From assembly GCA_035695105.1 (NCBI GenBank), contig DASSEV010000038.1, forward strand, positions 1 to 47,744: a stretch of DNA of 47,744 nt. The letters are read 5' to 3'. Of the stretch, positions 36,809 through 45,370 are shown piece after piece; position 1 is the first letter of the stretch, and each line of letters opens with the position of its first letter. Position numbers and translations under genes: made by a program. The notes beneath the pieces are model-generated. The model was given only the letters and a program-made list of their open reading frames with translations, ran no database searches and was not told the origin of the DNA. Source of the DNA: JAICYJ01 sp035695105 (GTDB lineage: Bacteria; Actinomycetota; Thermoleophilia; Gaiellales; JAICJC01).

Positions 36809-36865
36809 GTCACGCATAGCCGTCGAACACGACCCGCGGCGTGCGTCGCACGTCTGGCCGGCGGA

Positions 36866-38794
36866 TCATCTGTGGTGTTGGTGCGCGCAGTGCGCAGGAT
36901 GCGGCGGCGGCACGTCCAGCGCCGGGCTCCGGTCGAAGAAGCCGACCGGGCGCAGGTGGAACCCGCAGTACGCCACCGGCATCACCGGCCAGTCCTCGAG
37001 CCGCGGGATGTGGTGCGCGCCGAACGAGTACCAGAGCACGACGTCCTCGTTCTCGAGCGGCCGGTCGTCAGCCGTCCACCGGGGCAGCCCGTCACCGCCC
37101 GGATGCTGGTTCGGGTACTCGCCGCCCGGAAACCGCTCGTCCTGCCGGTACGGCGTGACCCACAGGTGGTGGTCGAGGAAGCCCGCGCGGCGCCGGAACT
37201 GCGACTCCGGCAACGCCATCGGAGAGACGTTCTCACCCGGAACCAGCTCGTAGGCGACCGGCTCGTCCATCCGGTTCCGCCGCTCCGGGTTCTCCACCCG
37301 CCAGCGCCGCGCCTGCAGAGGAGCCACGTCGCGCATCGCCTCCGACTCGCTCCGGAACGTGCGCCGGTGCGTCGTGAAGGCCGATCCGTCGGCGTTGGCG
37401 TCCCCGGCCGGCACCGGCGCCGACTCGATCTCATAGGCTACGTTCCGCGATCCGTCCACGTCCATGTCCAGCCGGGCCGTGAAGAAGTGCTGGTGGTAGC
37501 CGGCGGCCACGCCCGGGGCGACTTCGGTGGCGTGCCGCTGCTCGGAGCCGGCGGGCACGCCGGCGGTCAGGATGATTCCGGTCAGCTTGCCCTCGAACTG
37601 GATGCCGCCGTCCTGGTAGAGGTACCAGAAGAACCCGTACTCGTAGTTGCCGACGGTGGTGATGCACGAGATCACGAGACGCCGCGAGCGGGCGACGTGC
37701 ACCTGACCCGTGTTGTCGTCGGTGTGCTTCCAGAGGATCCCATAGTCCTCCTCGTGGATGCAGATGGCGTTGGGCAGCTGGACCACCTCCCCAGCGCTGT
37801 TGATGCAGCACGCGTCGAGGTAGGTGATGTCGCCGAGGCAGTCACATCCGAGCTCGAGCGCGTTGACCAGCGGGCCAACGCCGTACTCGCCGATGTCGAA
37901 CACGTTCTTGAAGTGCACCGTCGGGTTCGGGTCGCCGTAGGGGATCACGAGCTCGGCGATCGAGGCGCGGTGGCACACCGGCCGCAGCTGGTCGCCGTCC
38001 TGGTAGGCGATCTCATGCAGCACGAGGCTCTCGCGGTGGGAGAAGCCGACCCGCAGCCGCCACTTCTGCCAGCGCAGCTCGCGGCCGCGCAACACGAAGC
38101 TCACGCCGTCCGGCTGGGTGATCTCGATCGGCCGCTGATCCTCTCGGTAGCCCGCGCCTCCGCCGTTGCGGTAGTCCCATTCGCCGTCAGGCACGGGGAT
38201 GACGCCGTGGTCGTCGACGCGCAGCACCCGCATCTCGTTCAGGTCGATGACGGCGACCAGGTTGCCGATCGGCCGGCCGTACGGATTCACGTCGTCGTCC
38301 GATGACCGCAGCCACGAGAGGCATCGCGCCACCCGTCGCCCGGGTTCCTCGAACGCACCGACCGTCCACGGCTCGATGTGCACGAGATCGATCTGGCCGC
38401 CCGAGATCCCGCGCCGCGCCAGCGCCTCGCGAAAGCCGGGATCGGCGCGGCAGGCGGCGCCCGCCTCGAAGTACTCGTCGATGCTGACGCCCGGCTGCAT
38501 GCCGTCGAGGGTGCGGCGCTCGATCACCCGCTCCGCGTCCAGATCGAGGACGCACTCGGTCGCATCGCCGCTGTCGTTGTGGAGCAGCACCGCGTCTGCG
38601 CTGCGAGCCGGCCGCGGCCCGCCGTCGCGCCACGCGGCGAGCGCCGCCTTGTCGGGCTCGCGCAGGTCGACGCTGATCACCCGGGTGCGATCGCGTGCGA
38701 GCCCCTCCCGGCGGAGCAGAGCCATGGCGCGCTCCAGCTCGGGTCCGTCGAGCGGGTCGAGGGGATGCGTCGTGCCGGCGGCCGTCGCGTCCAT
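36866..38794 (-). CDS. copper amine oxidase (TPQ-dependent primary-amine oxidase)
   Basis: 642 aa homodimeric oxidase that turns primary amines into aldehydes with release of NH3 and H2O2. It matches the Arthrobacter globiformis enzyme closely. The topaquinone precursor is the first Tyr of TVGNYEYG (Y384), the copper ligands are H434 and H436 (GYHQHFF) and H595 (FGAHHIP), and the catalytic Asp is D300 (NVFDIGEYG). ELGCDCLGDITYLDACC and GFFDRSPALDVP are family-typical. The tyrosine that gates the active site in the Arthrobacter enzyme (two residues before the catalytic Asp) is Val here. A His-rich tail (HPAHCAHQHHR) may bind copper. It is the last gene of the operon, 2 bases after the LysR stop. 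No signal peptide. Confidence 0.93.
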   Translation of the reverse strand: MDATAAGTTHPLDPLDGPELERAMALLRREGLARDRTRVISVDLREPDKAALAAWRDGGPRPARSADAVLLHNDSGDATECVLDLDAERVIERRTLDGMQPGVSIDEYFEAGAACRADPGFREALARRGISGGQIDLVHIEPWTVGAFEEPGRRVARCLSWLRSSDDDVNPYGRPIGNLVAVIDLNEMRVLRVDDHGVIPVPDGEWDYRNGGGAGYREDQRPIEITQPDGVSFVLRGRELRWQKWRLRVGFSHRESLVLHEIAYQDGDQLRPVCHRASIAELVIPYGDPNPTVHFKNVFDIGEYGVGPLVNALELGCDCLGDITYLDACCINSAGEVVQLPNAICIHEEDYGILWKHTDDNTGQVHVARSRRLVISCITTVGNYEYGFFWYLYQDGGIQFEGKLTGIILTAGVPAGSEQRHATEVAPGVAAGYHQHFFTARLDMDVDGSRNVAYEIESAPVPAGDANADGSAFTTHRRTFRSESEAMRDVAPLQARRWRVENPERRNRMDEPVAYELVPGENVSPMALPESQFRRRAGFLDHHLWVTPYRQDERFPGGEYPNQHPGGDGLPRWTADDRPLENEDVVLWYSFGAHHIPRLEDWPVMPVAYCGFHLRPVGFFDRSPALDVPPPHPAHCAHQHHR

Positions 38795-38796
38795 CG

Positions 38797-39726
38797 CTAC
38801 GTCGCGGCTCCGACCATCCCGGGCACACCCTCGGGCGTGATCGTGCCGCGGCAGTGCTGTTTGAAGGCGGTGATGGTGCGAGTCTCGCGGATCCCGCGAA
38901 GGGATGCGAGGCCAAGGCGCATGGCGCGATGCGTGTCGCGCAGCGGCACCGTCACCACCGGCTCGCCGTCCAGCGCCCGATCGTTGCGCGGCCTGGCGTT
39001 GACGATCGCGTAGCCGAAGCCGTTGGCGACGAGGCTGCGGATCGTCTCGGGGTGCTCCGAGCGCAGCGCGATCACCGGCTCGAGGCCCGCCTCGGCGAAC
39101 AGCTGCAGGAAGTACTCCCGGCTGAGCGGCAGGTCGAGCAGGATGTGCGGCTCGCGTGCCAGCTCCGCGAGCCCGACCTTCCGCCGCAGCGCCAGCCGGT
39201 GGCCGGCCGGCAGCAGCGCCAGGGGCGGCAGCTCGACCAGGGGCTCGAACTCGACGTCGGCGGGCAGCTGGAGGTCGTAGGTGAGGGCGACGCTGGTCAG
39301 TCCCGCGCGGAGGCGCTCGAGCAGGCCATTCTGGTGCGACTCGACCAGCTCGACGTGCACGCGGGGATGCGCATCCTCGAAGGTGCGGACGAGGCTCGGC
39401 GCGACCAGCGGAGCGAGGGTGACGAGGCAGCCGAGGTCGAGCACTCCGCCGATCTCGTCGCTGAGCGTGGTGGCCAGCCGTTCCACCTCGGATGCGTGGC
39501 GCAGCAGCTCCTTGGCCTCGCCCAGGAAGCGGCGCCCCTCGGGCGTCAGCGAGAGACCCTGCGCGTGGTGGCGCACGAACAGCTGCACCCCGAGCGCCCG
39601 CTCGAGCTTGGCGATGGCTGCGGAGACGGTCGGCTGGGAGCTGTGCGAGCCGTGCGCCGCGCGGGTGACGCTCCCGGTCTCGCCGGCGGCCACGAAGTAC
39701 TCGAGCTGTCGGAATGAGAACTTCAC
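38797..39726 (-). CDS. LysR-family transcriptional regulator
   Basis: 309 aa. The N-terminal winged helix is FRQLEYFVAAGETGSVTRAA (residues ~4-23), then QPTVSAAIAKLERALGVQLF. The C-terminal effector domain starts near residue 92 (GVLDLGCLVTLAPLVAPSLV) and includes LPLSREYFLQLFAEAG. The GTG start overlaps the DUF1028 stop (GTGA). Unlike most LysR genes it is not divergent but lies inside the operon it probably controls, between DUF1028 and the amine oxidase, which suggests autoregulation. The likely target is the promoter at 42311-42338. Confidence 0.9.
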   Translation of the reverse strand: MKFSFRQLEYFVAAGETGSVTRAAHGSHSSQPTVSAAIAKLERALGVQLFVRHHAQGLSLTPEGRRFLGEAKELLRHASEVERLATTLSDEIGGVLDLGCLVTLAPLVAPSLVRTFEDAHPRVHVELVESHQNGLLERLRAGLTSVALTYDLQLPADVEFEPLVELPPLALLPAGHRLALRRKVGLAELAREPHILLDLPLSREYFLQLFAEAGLEPVIALRSEHPETIRSLVANGFGYAIVNARPRNDRALDGEPVVTVPLRDTHRAMRLGLASLRGIRETRTITAFKQHCRGTITPEGVPGMVGAAT

Positions 39727-40397
39727 TCGTCCCCCGGCACGCCGTAGCTCGGAGCCGCGTCGGGGTCGAGGGCGCGGGTCACGTACGCCTCCGCCTGCGG
39801 CTTCCACAGCGCCCAGAGCTGGGCCAGCCGCTCGATCGGCTCGTCGTCCCAGTCGACGCGCAGGTCGGTCACGGGCCAGGATTCCCGGTCGCAGACGACG
39901 ACGCCGGCCGAGCGCACCGGCCCAGCCTCGCCCCCCGCCTCGAGCCCGGCGGCGAGCGCCGCCACCAGACGGTCGCCGATGTGCGCCTGGGGGAAGGCTC
40001 CGAACGCCTCCACCATCGCCGGCGGCACGCCGGCATCACCGAGCAGGTTGCCCGCCGCCACGGCGTTGCGCTCCTCGGCGAATGCGTAGAGCCCGAGCGT
40101 CTGCTCGCCGCAGAAGACGCCGGTGCCGCCGTTGGCATCGACGGCGGTCAGCTGCCGGTGCTCGGCATGGGGTGCCTCGGAGGCGACGCGAGCGACGGCC
40201 TCCCCGGCGGAGACGCCGGCCGCGATCAGGTCGAGCATCGTCGGCCCCAGCCGCGGGTCGGTGACGTTCTGGGAGGCGGCTGCGCCGACACCGGCACGCA
40301 CATGGGCGCAGCGGGCAGCGACGGCCGGGCTCGACGACGAGACCACCATCCCGACCATCCCGGTGCGCTCGCACCGTCCGGCCAGCGAGAACGTCAT
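39723..40397 (-). CDS. DUF1028 family protein (Ntn-hydrolase-like)
   Basis: 224 aa. Family features are the N-terminal MTFSLAGRCERTGMVGMVVSSSSPAV (in shorter parts: TFSLAGRC, GMVVSSSS), SQNVTDPRLGPTMLDLIAAG (residues ~43-62), GNLLGDAGVPPAMVEAF and LRVDWDDEPIERLAQLW at the end. DUF1028 proteins resemble Ntn hydrolases of the proteasome/asparaginase fold, but their substrates are not established. ATGA overlap with the RidA gene before it and GTGA overlap with lysR after it. An amidase-like step in the same pathway is possible. Confidence 0.85.
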   Translation of the reverse strand: MTFSLAGRCERTGMVGMVVSSSSPAVAARCAHVRAGVGAAASQNVTDPRLGPTMLDLIAAGVSAGEAVARVASEAPHAEHRQLTAVDANGGTGVFCGEQTLGLYAFAEERNAVAAGNLLGDAGVPPAMVEAFGAFPQAHIGDRLVAALAAGLEAGGEAGPVRSAGVVVCDRESWPVTDLRVDWDDEPIERLAQLWALWKPQAEAYVTRALDPDAAPSYGVPGDE

Positions 40398-40813
40398 GCC
40401 CGCTCGTCGGGGACGACGGCGGTGGCGTCGATCTCGACCACCCACTCGGGCCGTGCGAGCGCGCTGACGACGAGCCCGGTCGAGACGGGGAACACGCCCT
40501 TCAGCCGGCGTCCCATCACCCGGTACACGGGCTCGCGGTAGCGGACGTCGGTCAGGTAGACGACCACCTTCACGATGTCCTCGAGCCGGCCGCCGGCCTC
40601 CTCGAGCAGCATGGCGATGTTGGCCATCGCCTGCTCGGCCTGCGCCTCGGCGTCGCCGATGCCGACCGACTCGCGCGTGTCGAGGTCCTGGCCGATCTGC
40701 CCGCGCAGGTAGATGGTGTTGCCTGCCCGGACGGCCTGGCAGAGGTCGTTGTCGAGGTTCTGTTCGGGGTAGGTGTCCCTGGTGTTGAAGGGGCGGATCC
40801 GCGTGTGGCTCAT
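40394..40813 (-). CDS. RidA/YjgF family enamine/imine deaminase
   Basis: 139 aa, standard RidA length. Features are the N-terminal segment IRPFNTRDTYPEQNL, the strand TIYLRGQIGQD (residues ~33-43), the central helix AQAEQAMANIAMLLEEAGG, IVKVVVYLTDVRYREPV and the C-terminal VEIDATAVVP. The RidA Arg that fixes the substrate carboxylate, usually in the CArVEVxxPxW region, is not obvious; the equivalent reads ALARPEWVVEI. It may hydrolyse reactive imines, which fits an operon that contains an amine oxidase. ATGA overlaps on both sides. Confidence 0.87.
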   Translation of the reverse strand: MSHTRIRPFNTRDTYPEQNLDNDLCQAVRAGNTIYLRGQIGQDLDTRESVGIGDAEAQAEQAMANIAMLLEEAGGRLEDIVKVVVYLTDVRYREPVYRVMGRRLKGVFPVSTGLVVSALARPEWVVEIDATAVVPDERA

Positions 40814-42282
40814 GCGGCGCCTCCCACGGGCTCTGCGAGGACGCGGTCGGACAGGCCGGCCGACCGCTGGACGACGTCGAGCGCGCCGTCGAAGTCGAAG
40901 TTCCGGTAGACGGCGCCGAGGTGGGCGAACGGCGGCGACTGGGCGAACAGCTGGAAGGTCAGCCGGTGGCCGGCGTAATCGGAGTTCAGCAGGTCGCGTG
41001 CGAAGGCCAGAAGCCTGCGGCGATCCTCGGCCTGCCAGCGGTCGTTGATCGAATAGAACTTCTCCATCCACGGGCCCGTCTCGGGGTGCCGGAACGTCGC
41101 CGCGTCCGGCGTCACGCAGATCTGCCCGCCGACCAGCTCCCGCGCGATGTGCATCATCGCCGGCAGCTGCGTGCATGCGTGGACGCGCCCGGTGTAGAGC
41201 AGCGACTGGTTCGGCATCAGCAGGCCGCCCGGCGACCGGTCGGCCGTCGCGATGGCCGCGGTCAGGTGGGCGTTGATCCCCTCCCGGTAGCAGGCCAGCA
41301 TCGCCAGCTTCTCCTGCACCGCCTGCTGGCGCTCGAGGCCGGTCTGGCGAACGTTGAAGAGCGCCGCACCGATCAGCATGTCGGCGATCCGCTGGATCCG
41401 CTGGACGAACGCAAAGGCGCTGTAGCGGTGCAGCGTCGAGCGGATGAACGTGGCCGCCCGCGTATGGCGATAGAACAGGACGTTCTCCCAGGGGATCTCG
41501 ACGTCGTCGAAGATGACGAGCGTGTCGACCTCGTCGAACCGGTTCGACAGCGGATAGTCCTCGGCCGGTGCACGGCCGGCGAATCCGGTGCGGCAGATGT
41601 GCTTGATGCCGGGCGAGCCCATGTCGCAGATGAAGCCGAGCGCGTAGTCGGACAGCTCGCTGTCGCCCCAGTTGGCGATCGTGGGCTTGACGAACGCCTG
41701 GTTCGCATAGGCCGCCGCCGTCTCGTACTTCGCGCCACGCACGACGATGCCGTTGTCAGTCTCGCGAACCAGGTGGAGCAGCATGTCGGGATCCTGCTCC
41801 TGCGGGCGCTTCGAGCGGTCGCCCTTCGGGTCGGTGTTTGCCGAGACGTGGAAGGGATCGGCGTGGAGCACGCGGTGGATGTGCCGCTCGATGTTCGCCG
41901 AGAACTGTGGGTCGACCTCGTTGAGCACGTCACGGCCGTCGTACAGCGACCACATCTCGCCGACGGTCTCGTCCCCGACCCGGATCACCACTCCGCCGAC
42001 GTCGTCCATCACGGCATCGACAGCTCGGCGCTTCGCCTGCCAGTCCTCGGGAGTCTCGGGCAGCTTCAGCCCGACCGCGTGGCGCTCGCCGGTGGCCTTG
42101 TCGGCGTAGCTCATGACGTCGCTCGTCTCGGGATCGTGCGCCATGTCGTAGATGCGCGCACGCACGTCGACCAGTGGCTTGAACGCCGGGTGGGTGGTGA
42201 CGTCGCGGATGCGTTCGCCGTTCATCCAGACCTCGCGGCCGTCCCTGATCGATTCGCGGTACTCCTCGCCGGTGCGGATCAT
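40810..42282 (-). CDS. HpaB-type FADH2-dependent monooxygenase (4-hydroxyphenylacetate 3-hydroxylase family)
   Basis: 490 aa large component of a two-component flavin monooxygenase. The start MIRTGEEYRESIRDGREVWM is the classic HpaB N-terminus. DPFHVSANTDPKGDRSKRP (residues ~137-155), ETDNGIVVRGAKYETAAAYANQ split over ~173-192, FDDVEIPWENVLFY near 260 and RELVGGQ are family hallmarks. It would hydroxylate a phenolic or related aromatic using FADH2 from a separate reductase; no HpaC-type reductase is in the window. The ATG at 42282 is firm: GGGGAGG lies 6 bases before it, although the frame is open further upstream. First gene of the five-gene operon. Confidence 0.9.
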   Translation of the reverse strand: MIRTGEEYRESIRDGREVWMNGERIRDVTTHPAFKPLVDVRARIYDMAHDPETSDVMSYADKATGERHAVGLKLPETPEDWQAKRRAVDAVMDDVGGVVIRVGDETVGEMWSLYDGRDVLNEVDPQFSANIERHIHRVLHADPFHVSANTDPKGDRSKRPQEQDPDMLLHLVRETDNGIVVRGAKYETAAAYANQAFVKPTIANWGDSELSDYALGFICDMGSPGIKHICRTGFAGRAPAEDYPLSNRFDEVDTLVIFDDVEIPWENVLFYRHTRAATFIRSTLHRYSAFAFVQRIQRIADMLIGAALFNVRQTGLERQQAVQEKLAMLACYREGINAHLTAAIATADRSPGGLLMPNQSLLYTGRVHACTQLPAMMHIARELVGGQICVTPDAATFRHPETGPWMEKFYSINDRWQAEDRRRLLAFARDLLNSDYAGHRLTFQLFAQSPPFAHLGAVYRNFDFDGALDVVQRSAGLSDRVLAEPVGGAA

Positions 42283-42310
42283 CCGCAGCCTCCCCTCGCG
42301 CTTTGCGCGG

Positions 42311-42338
42311 AGTATCCGCGATCTCACGAGATTTGCAA
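42311..42338 (-). promoter_or_regulatory. promoter of the HpaB-amine oxidase operon with palindrome in the spacer
   Basis: On the minus strand TTGCAA (42338-42333) and GATACT (42316-42311) stand 16 bases apart, a reasonable sigma-70-type pair. The spacer contains a near-perfect palindrome ATCTCGTGAGAT (42332-42321). A conventional leader of ~20 bases with GGGGAGG follows. A regulator bound to the palindrome would sit between the two boxes. Confidence 0.5.
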
Positions 42339-42400
42339 AGGAGATTCTATCGAGGCGTAGCAGCGAGTCCATCGATGCAACACCGAGCCGTGAACGAGGC

Positions 42401-42426
42401 GGGCCCGGGCGGTGTCGCCCGGGCCC
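42401..42426 (-). terminator. 10-bp perfect hairpin after the repeat-protein gene
   Basis: GGGCCCGGGC (42401-42410), a 6-base loop, then GCCCGGGCCC (42417-42426). It lies ~29 bases past the stop of the fibronectin-like gene and before the HpaB promoter on the same strand, so it should insulate the two units. There is no T-run. Confidence 0.6.
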
Positions 42427-42454
42427 GTGAACCCCCCGCAGTGCTCGACGACGG

Positions 42455-45370
42455 CTAGTAGGTGCTCAGCGTGTAGGTGGCCTTGTAGTAGCCGGCCTTG
42501 GTCGCCGTGACCGTGATCTTGCCGGTCTTCGTCGGCTTCAGCTTGAACGCCACCTTGCCGCCGGTACCGGTGGTCTTTGTGGCCGCCGTGACGCCGGCGC
42601 CGCTGACGTGAACGGACGCACCCACCACGCCGGTGCCGCCCGCCGTCTTCAGCGTGAACGTGACCGTGGTGGTGACGCCCTTGTGGATCGCGGACGTGGA
42701 GCTGGTCAGCACCGTCTTGGTCGGAAGCGTCAGCGTGCTGACCGACCAGCTGCCGGTGTTGTTGTCGTCATCGACCGCGGCGACGCGCCAGTAGATCGTG
42801 CCGCCGTTCGTGTAGCCGGTCGCACCGAAGCTCGACAGCGTCGGCGCGTACGACGCGTTCTGCACCGTCGCGCTGTCGAACGTGGACGTGAAGGAGTTGG
42901 TCGTCGAGAACTGGACCGTGTACGACTTGGCTCCCAGGCTGGGATTCCAGGTCGTCAGCACCTTCGTCAGGCCGGTGGTGTTCGCACCGAGATCGGATGC
43001 CAGGCCGGTCGGGCCCGGGATCGTCCGGTTGAACGACTGCCATGCGCTGTAGTCGCCGGCCACCGTGCTGCTGGTCAGCGTCGGGTACAGCGCCCGCACG
43101 CGCCACTGGAACTGGCCGACGCCGGTCATGCTGGCGGCCGACCACGCGTTGGCGGTCGTCTGCCAGGACTGCGACGTCGAGTGGCCGGGCGGGTTCTCCC
43201 ACTGCACCTGGATCTCGTACTTGGTCGCACCGTTCACCGGGTTCCACTGCCAGGCGGGGATGTCGGGCCCGTTCGCGGGGTTGATCCCCGGCCCGCTCGG
43301 AATCGTGGGTGCGGCCAGCGTGTGGGTGAATGACTCCACCGGCGACCAGGTCAGTGCCGTGTTGTTCTGGTCGAGCGCCTCGACCTTCCACGAGATCAGC
43401 CCCTGGGGCAGTCCCATGGGGGCCACGAAGGACGTGGAGTCCGTGGTCTGGTCGAGCAGGGTGCCCGACGCGTTCGTGACCAGGAGGCGGTACTTCTTGG
43501 CCCCCTGCGTGAGCTCCCACTGGAACTGGACGGCGCCGTCGACGGTCGACTGATCGACCGGCAGGTCCTGCACCGGCGGATCCGACTGCTTGAGGAAGTC
43601 GTGGAAGGCCGCCAGCAGCGGGTTGCCCACCGCGCCCGTGCCGCCGAAGGCCGTGGCGGGGAGCACCGCCCAGTAGAACGAGGTGGTCTCGTCCGTGTAC
43701 GTCCTCACCGAGGTGCCGGTGCGAGGCGCGTAGGCGGGCTCGTGCGTGAACGCGTAGTCGATGATGTTCGTGAACTGCGGATCCTTGGCGACGATCACGA
43801 AGTAGCTCTGCTTGCCCGCCATCGGGTTCCACGTGAACAGCGGAGCCTGCACGCTCGTCGATCCCTCGATCGGCAGCAGCGAGTCGTTGTCGCCGAGATA
43901 GCCCGTGTTGCAGCTGGGCGAGCAGGTGCCTCCCGTCGGGAAGTTGGTGAAGTCGAACGATGCCGAGTTGCCGTCGCCCAGGTACGAGTAGGAGCCGACC
44001 ACCGGGTTGTTGTTCGCAGCGTTGTCGCGGTCGGCGCGCACCCGGACGCAGTAGCTCTTGCCGGGCGTCAGCGGCTGCGTGTCGGTCGCGACGCTGGGGC
44101 CGCCCTGGAACGGCTTGCTCGCTGAGAGCCCGTTGCCGAGCGCCGTCCAGTAGGTGGACGCGGTCTTGGACTGCCACTGCACCGTGCTGGGCTGGCCCCA
44201 GTCGCAGATCGCGGGCGTGCCCGTGAACGGCGTGACGTTGACCTCGTAGTAGCTGGCGCCCGGCACCGGATCCCAGGCGACGATCGGCGTGTCGGTGCTC
44301 GTCCCGACCAGATCCGAGCCGTCCGGCGCGATCAGCCGGAGGTTCGTCACGGCCGGCGGCGTCGCGTCGTAGCTCTGCGTGAACTGCGGGCCGTAGGTCC
44401 ACTGGCCGACCGCTCCGGACACGTCCACCGGGCGGACGCGCCAGTAGAGCGTGTTGTTCTCGAGCACGGTGGTCGGCGCATACGAGGTGGAGTAGATGGT
44501 CGAGTAGTTGTAGGTGCCTCCGGTGCCGGCCGATCCGCAGCAGATCGTCGAGCCGGTCGAGAAGTCGACGGCGGAGCTGATCTCGAGCTGGTAGCCCTTC
44601 GCGCCGCCGACCGGATCCCAGGAGAACAGCGGGTCGGACACCTCCGGATCGCTGACCAGGTTGGTGACCTGCAGGTTCGTCATGGCATCAGGGTCGTCCC
44701 AGGTGAACGACCAGACGCCGGAGCCCTGTCCCTGGTGTCCGGCGGCGTCGACCGGCCAGACCTCCCAGTAGTACGTCCCGGGCGCGAGCTGGCTGGGCGC
44801 GAACTCCGTGCCGTTCGGCGAGGTGCTCGAGCCGGGCGCTCCCAGGTCGAGATCGACCGTTGTCAGCTGCGGGTCCTCGGCGAGCACCAGGTGGTAGCTG
44901 GCCGCGTACGGCACCTTGTCCCAGTTCAGGACCAGGGGCGTCGGGAACGAGACGGTGTCACCGTTCAGCGGCGACTCCTGCGTCGGCAGGTCGCTCCAGC
45001 TCTTGGTGAACTGCACGGCGGGCGACCATGGGCCGGCCGTGCCGGTCGAGCTGACAGCCCGCACGTGCCACCAGTAGTCGTCATCCGCGAGTGCGTTGGG
45101 AGCGGTCGCCCGGGTATTCTTGGTTCCGGTCAGCTTGAAGACGATGCTGCCGAAGTTGGGATCCGTGGCGAGCTCGAAGTTGTACGTGGCGGCGCCCTTG
45201 ACCGGGTTCCAGCCGAACACTGGAGCCTGATCCTGCGTGCTCGAGTTCGACGGCATCGTCGGCGTCGGCGCGACCAGCGAGGCGTAGCTGGGAGCGGCGG
45301 CCATGAGGCCGGCGGCGATTGCGACGACCGCGAACAGCTTGGGCGTATGCGGGGTGATGAAGCGGCGGAT
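42455..45370 (-). CDS. large secreted fibronectin-III-like repeat protein, possible ATC start
   Basis: About 971 aa. The signal peptide RRFITPHTPKLFAVVAIAAG... ends at PSYAS. Roughly eight beta-sandwich repeats of ~90-120 aa follow, each with a W(D/N)PVxGAxxY core (WNPVKGAATY, WDKVPYAASY, WDPVGGAKGY, WDPVPGASYY, WNPMAGKQSY, WELTQGAKKY, WNPVNGATKY, WNPSLGAKSY) and a YWRV/YYWEV-type strand. The last ~85 residues are a different Ig-like domain (GVTTTVTFTLKTAGGTGVVG) found in adhesins. No anchor or catalytic motif is seen. ATC at 45370 has GGGAGG 7 bases upstream and gives a normal signal peptide; the in-frame ATG at 45457 would add 29 Cys-containing residues before it and lacks a good Shine-Dalgarno. 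Confidence 0.8.
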   Translation of the reverse strand: MRRFITPHTPKLFAVVAIAAGLMAAAPSYASLVAPTPTMPSNSSTQDQAPVFGWNPVKGAATYNFELATDPNFGSIVFKLTGTKNTRATAPNALADDDYWWHVRAVSSTGTAGPWSPAVQFTKSWSDLPTQESPLNGDTVSFPTPLVLNWDKVPYAASYHLVLAEDPQLTTVDLDLGAPGSSTSPNGTEFAPSQLAPGTYYWEVWPVDAAGHQGQGSGVWSFTWDDPDAMTNLQVTNLVSDPEVSDPLFSWDPVGGAKGYQLEISSAVDFSTGSTICCGSAGTGGTYNYSTIYSTSYAPTTVLENNTLYWRVRPVDVSGAVGQWTYGPQFTQSYDATPPAVTNLRLIAPDGSDLVGTSTDTPIVAWDPVPGASYYEVNVTPFTGTPAICDWGQPSTVQWQSKTASTYWTALGNGLSASKPFQGGPSVATDTQPLTPGKSYCVRVRADRDNAANNNPVVGSYSYLGDGNSASFDFTNFPTGGTCSPSCNTGYLGDNDSLLPIEGSTSVQAPLFTWNPMAGKQSYFVIVAKDPQFTNIIDYAFTHEPAYAPRTGTSVRTYTDETTSFYWAVLPATAFGGTGAVGNPLLAAFHDFLKQSDPPVQDLPVDQSTVDGAVQFQWELTQGAKKYRLLVTNASGTLLDQTTDSTSFVAPMGLPQGLISWKVEALDQNNTALTWSPVESFTHTLAAPTIPSGPGINPANGPDIPAWQWNPVNGATKYEIQVQWENPPGHSTSQSWQTTANAWSAASMTGVGQFQWRVRALYPTLTSSTVAGDYSAWQSFNRTIPGPTGLASDLGANTTGLTKVLTTWNPSLGAKSYTVQFSTTNSFTSTFDSATVQNASYAPTLSSFGATGYTNGGTIYWRVAAVDDDNNTGSWSVSTLTLPTKTVLTSSTSAIHKGVTTTVTFTLKTAGGTGVVGASVHVSGAGVTAATKTTGTGGKVAFKLKPTKTGKITVTATKAGYYKATYTLSTY

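Noticed and set aside
34983..42282. Importer and amine-oxidase genes as one operon
   Set aside because: A 139-base gap with a strong hairpin (36783-36808) and a separate -10 box and Shine-Dalgarno sequence before the binding protein separate them.
42455..45370. Tandem DNA repeats or CRISPR-like array in the repeat-protein gene
   Set aside because: The repeats are protein-level fibronectin-like domains with diverged DNA; no regular short repeats and spacers exist.
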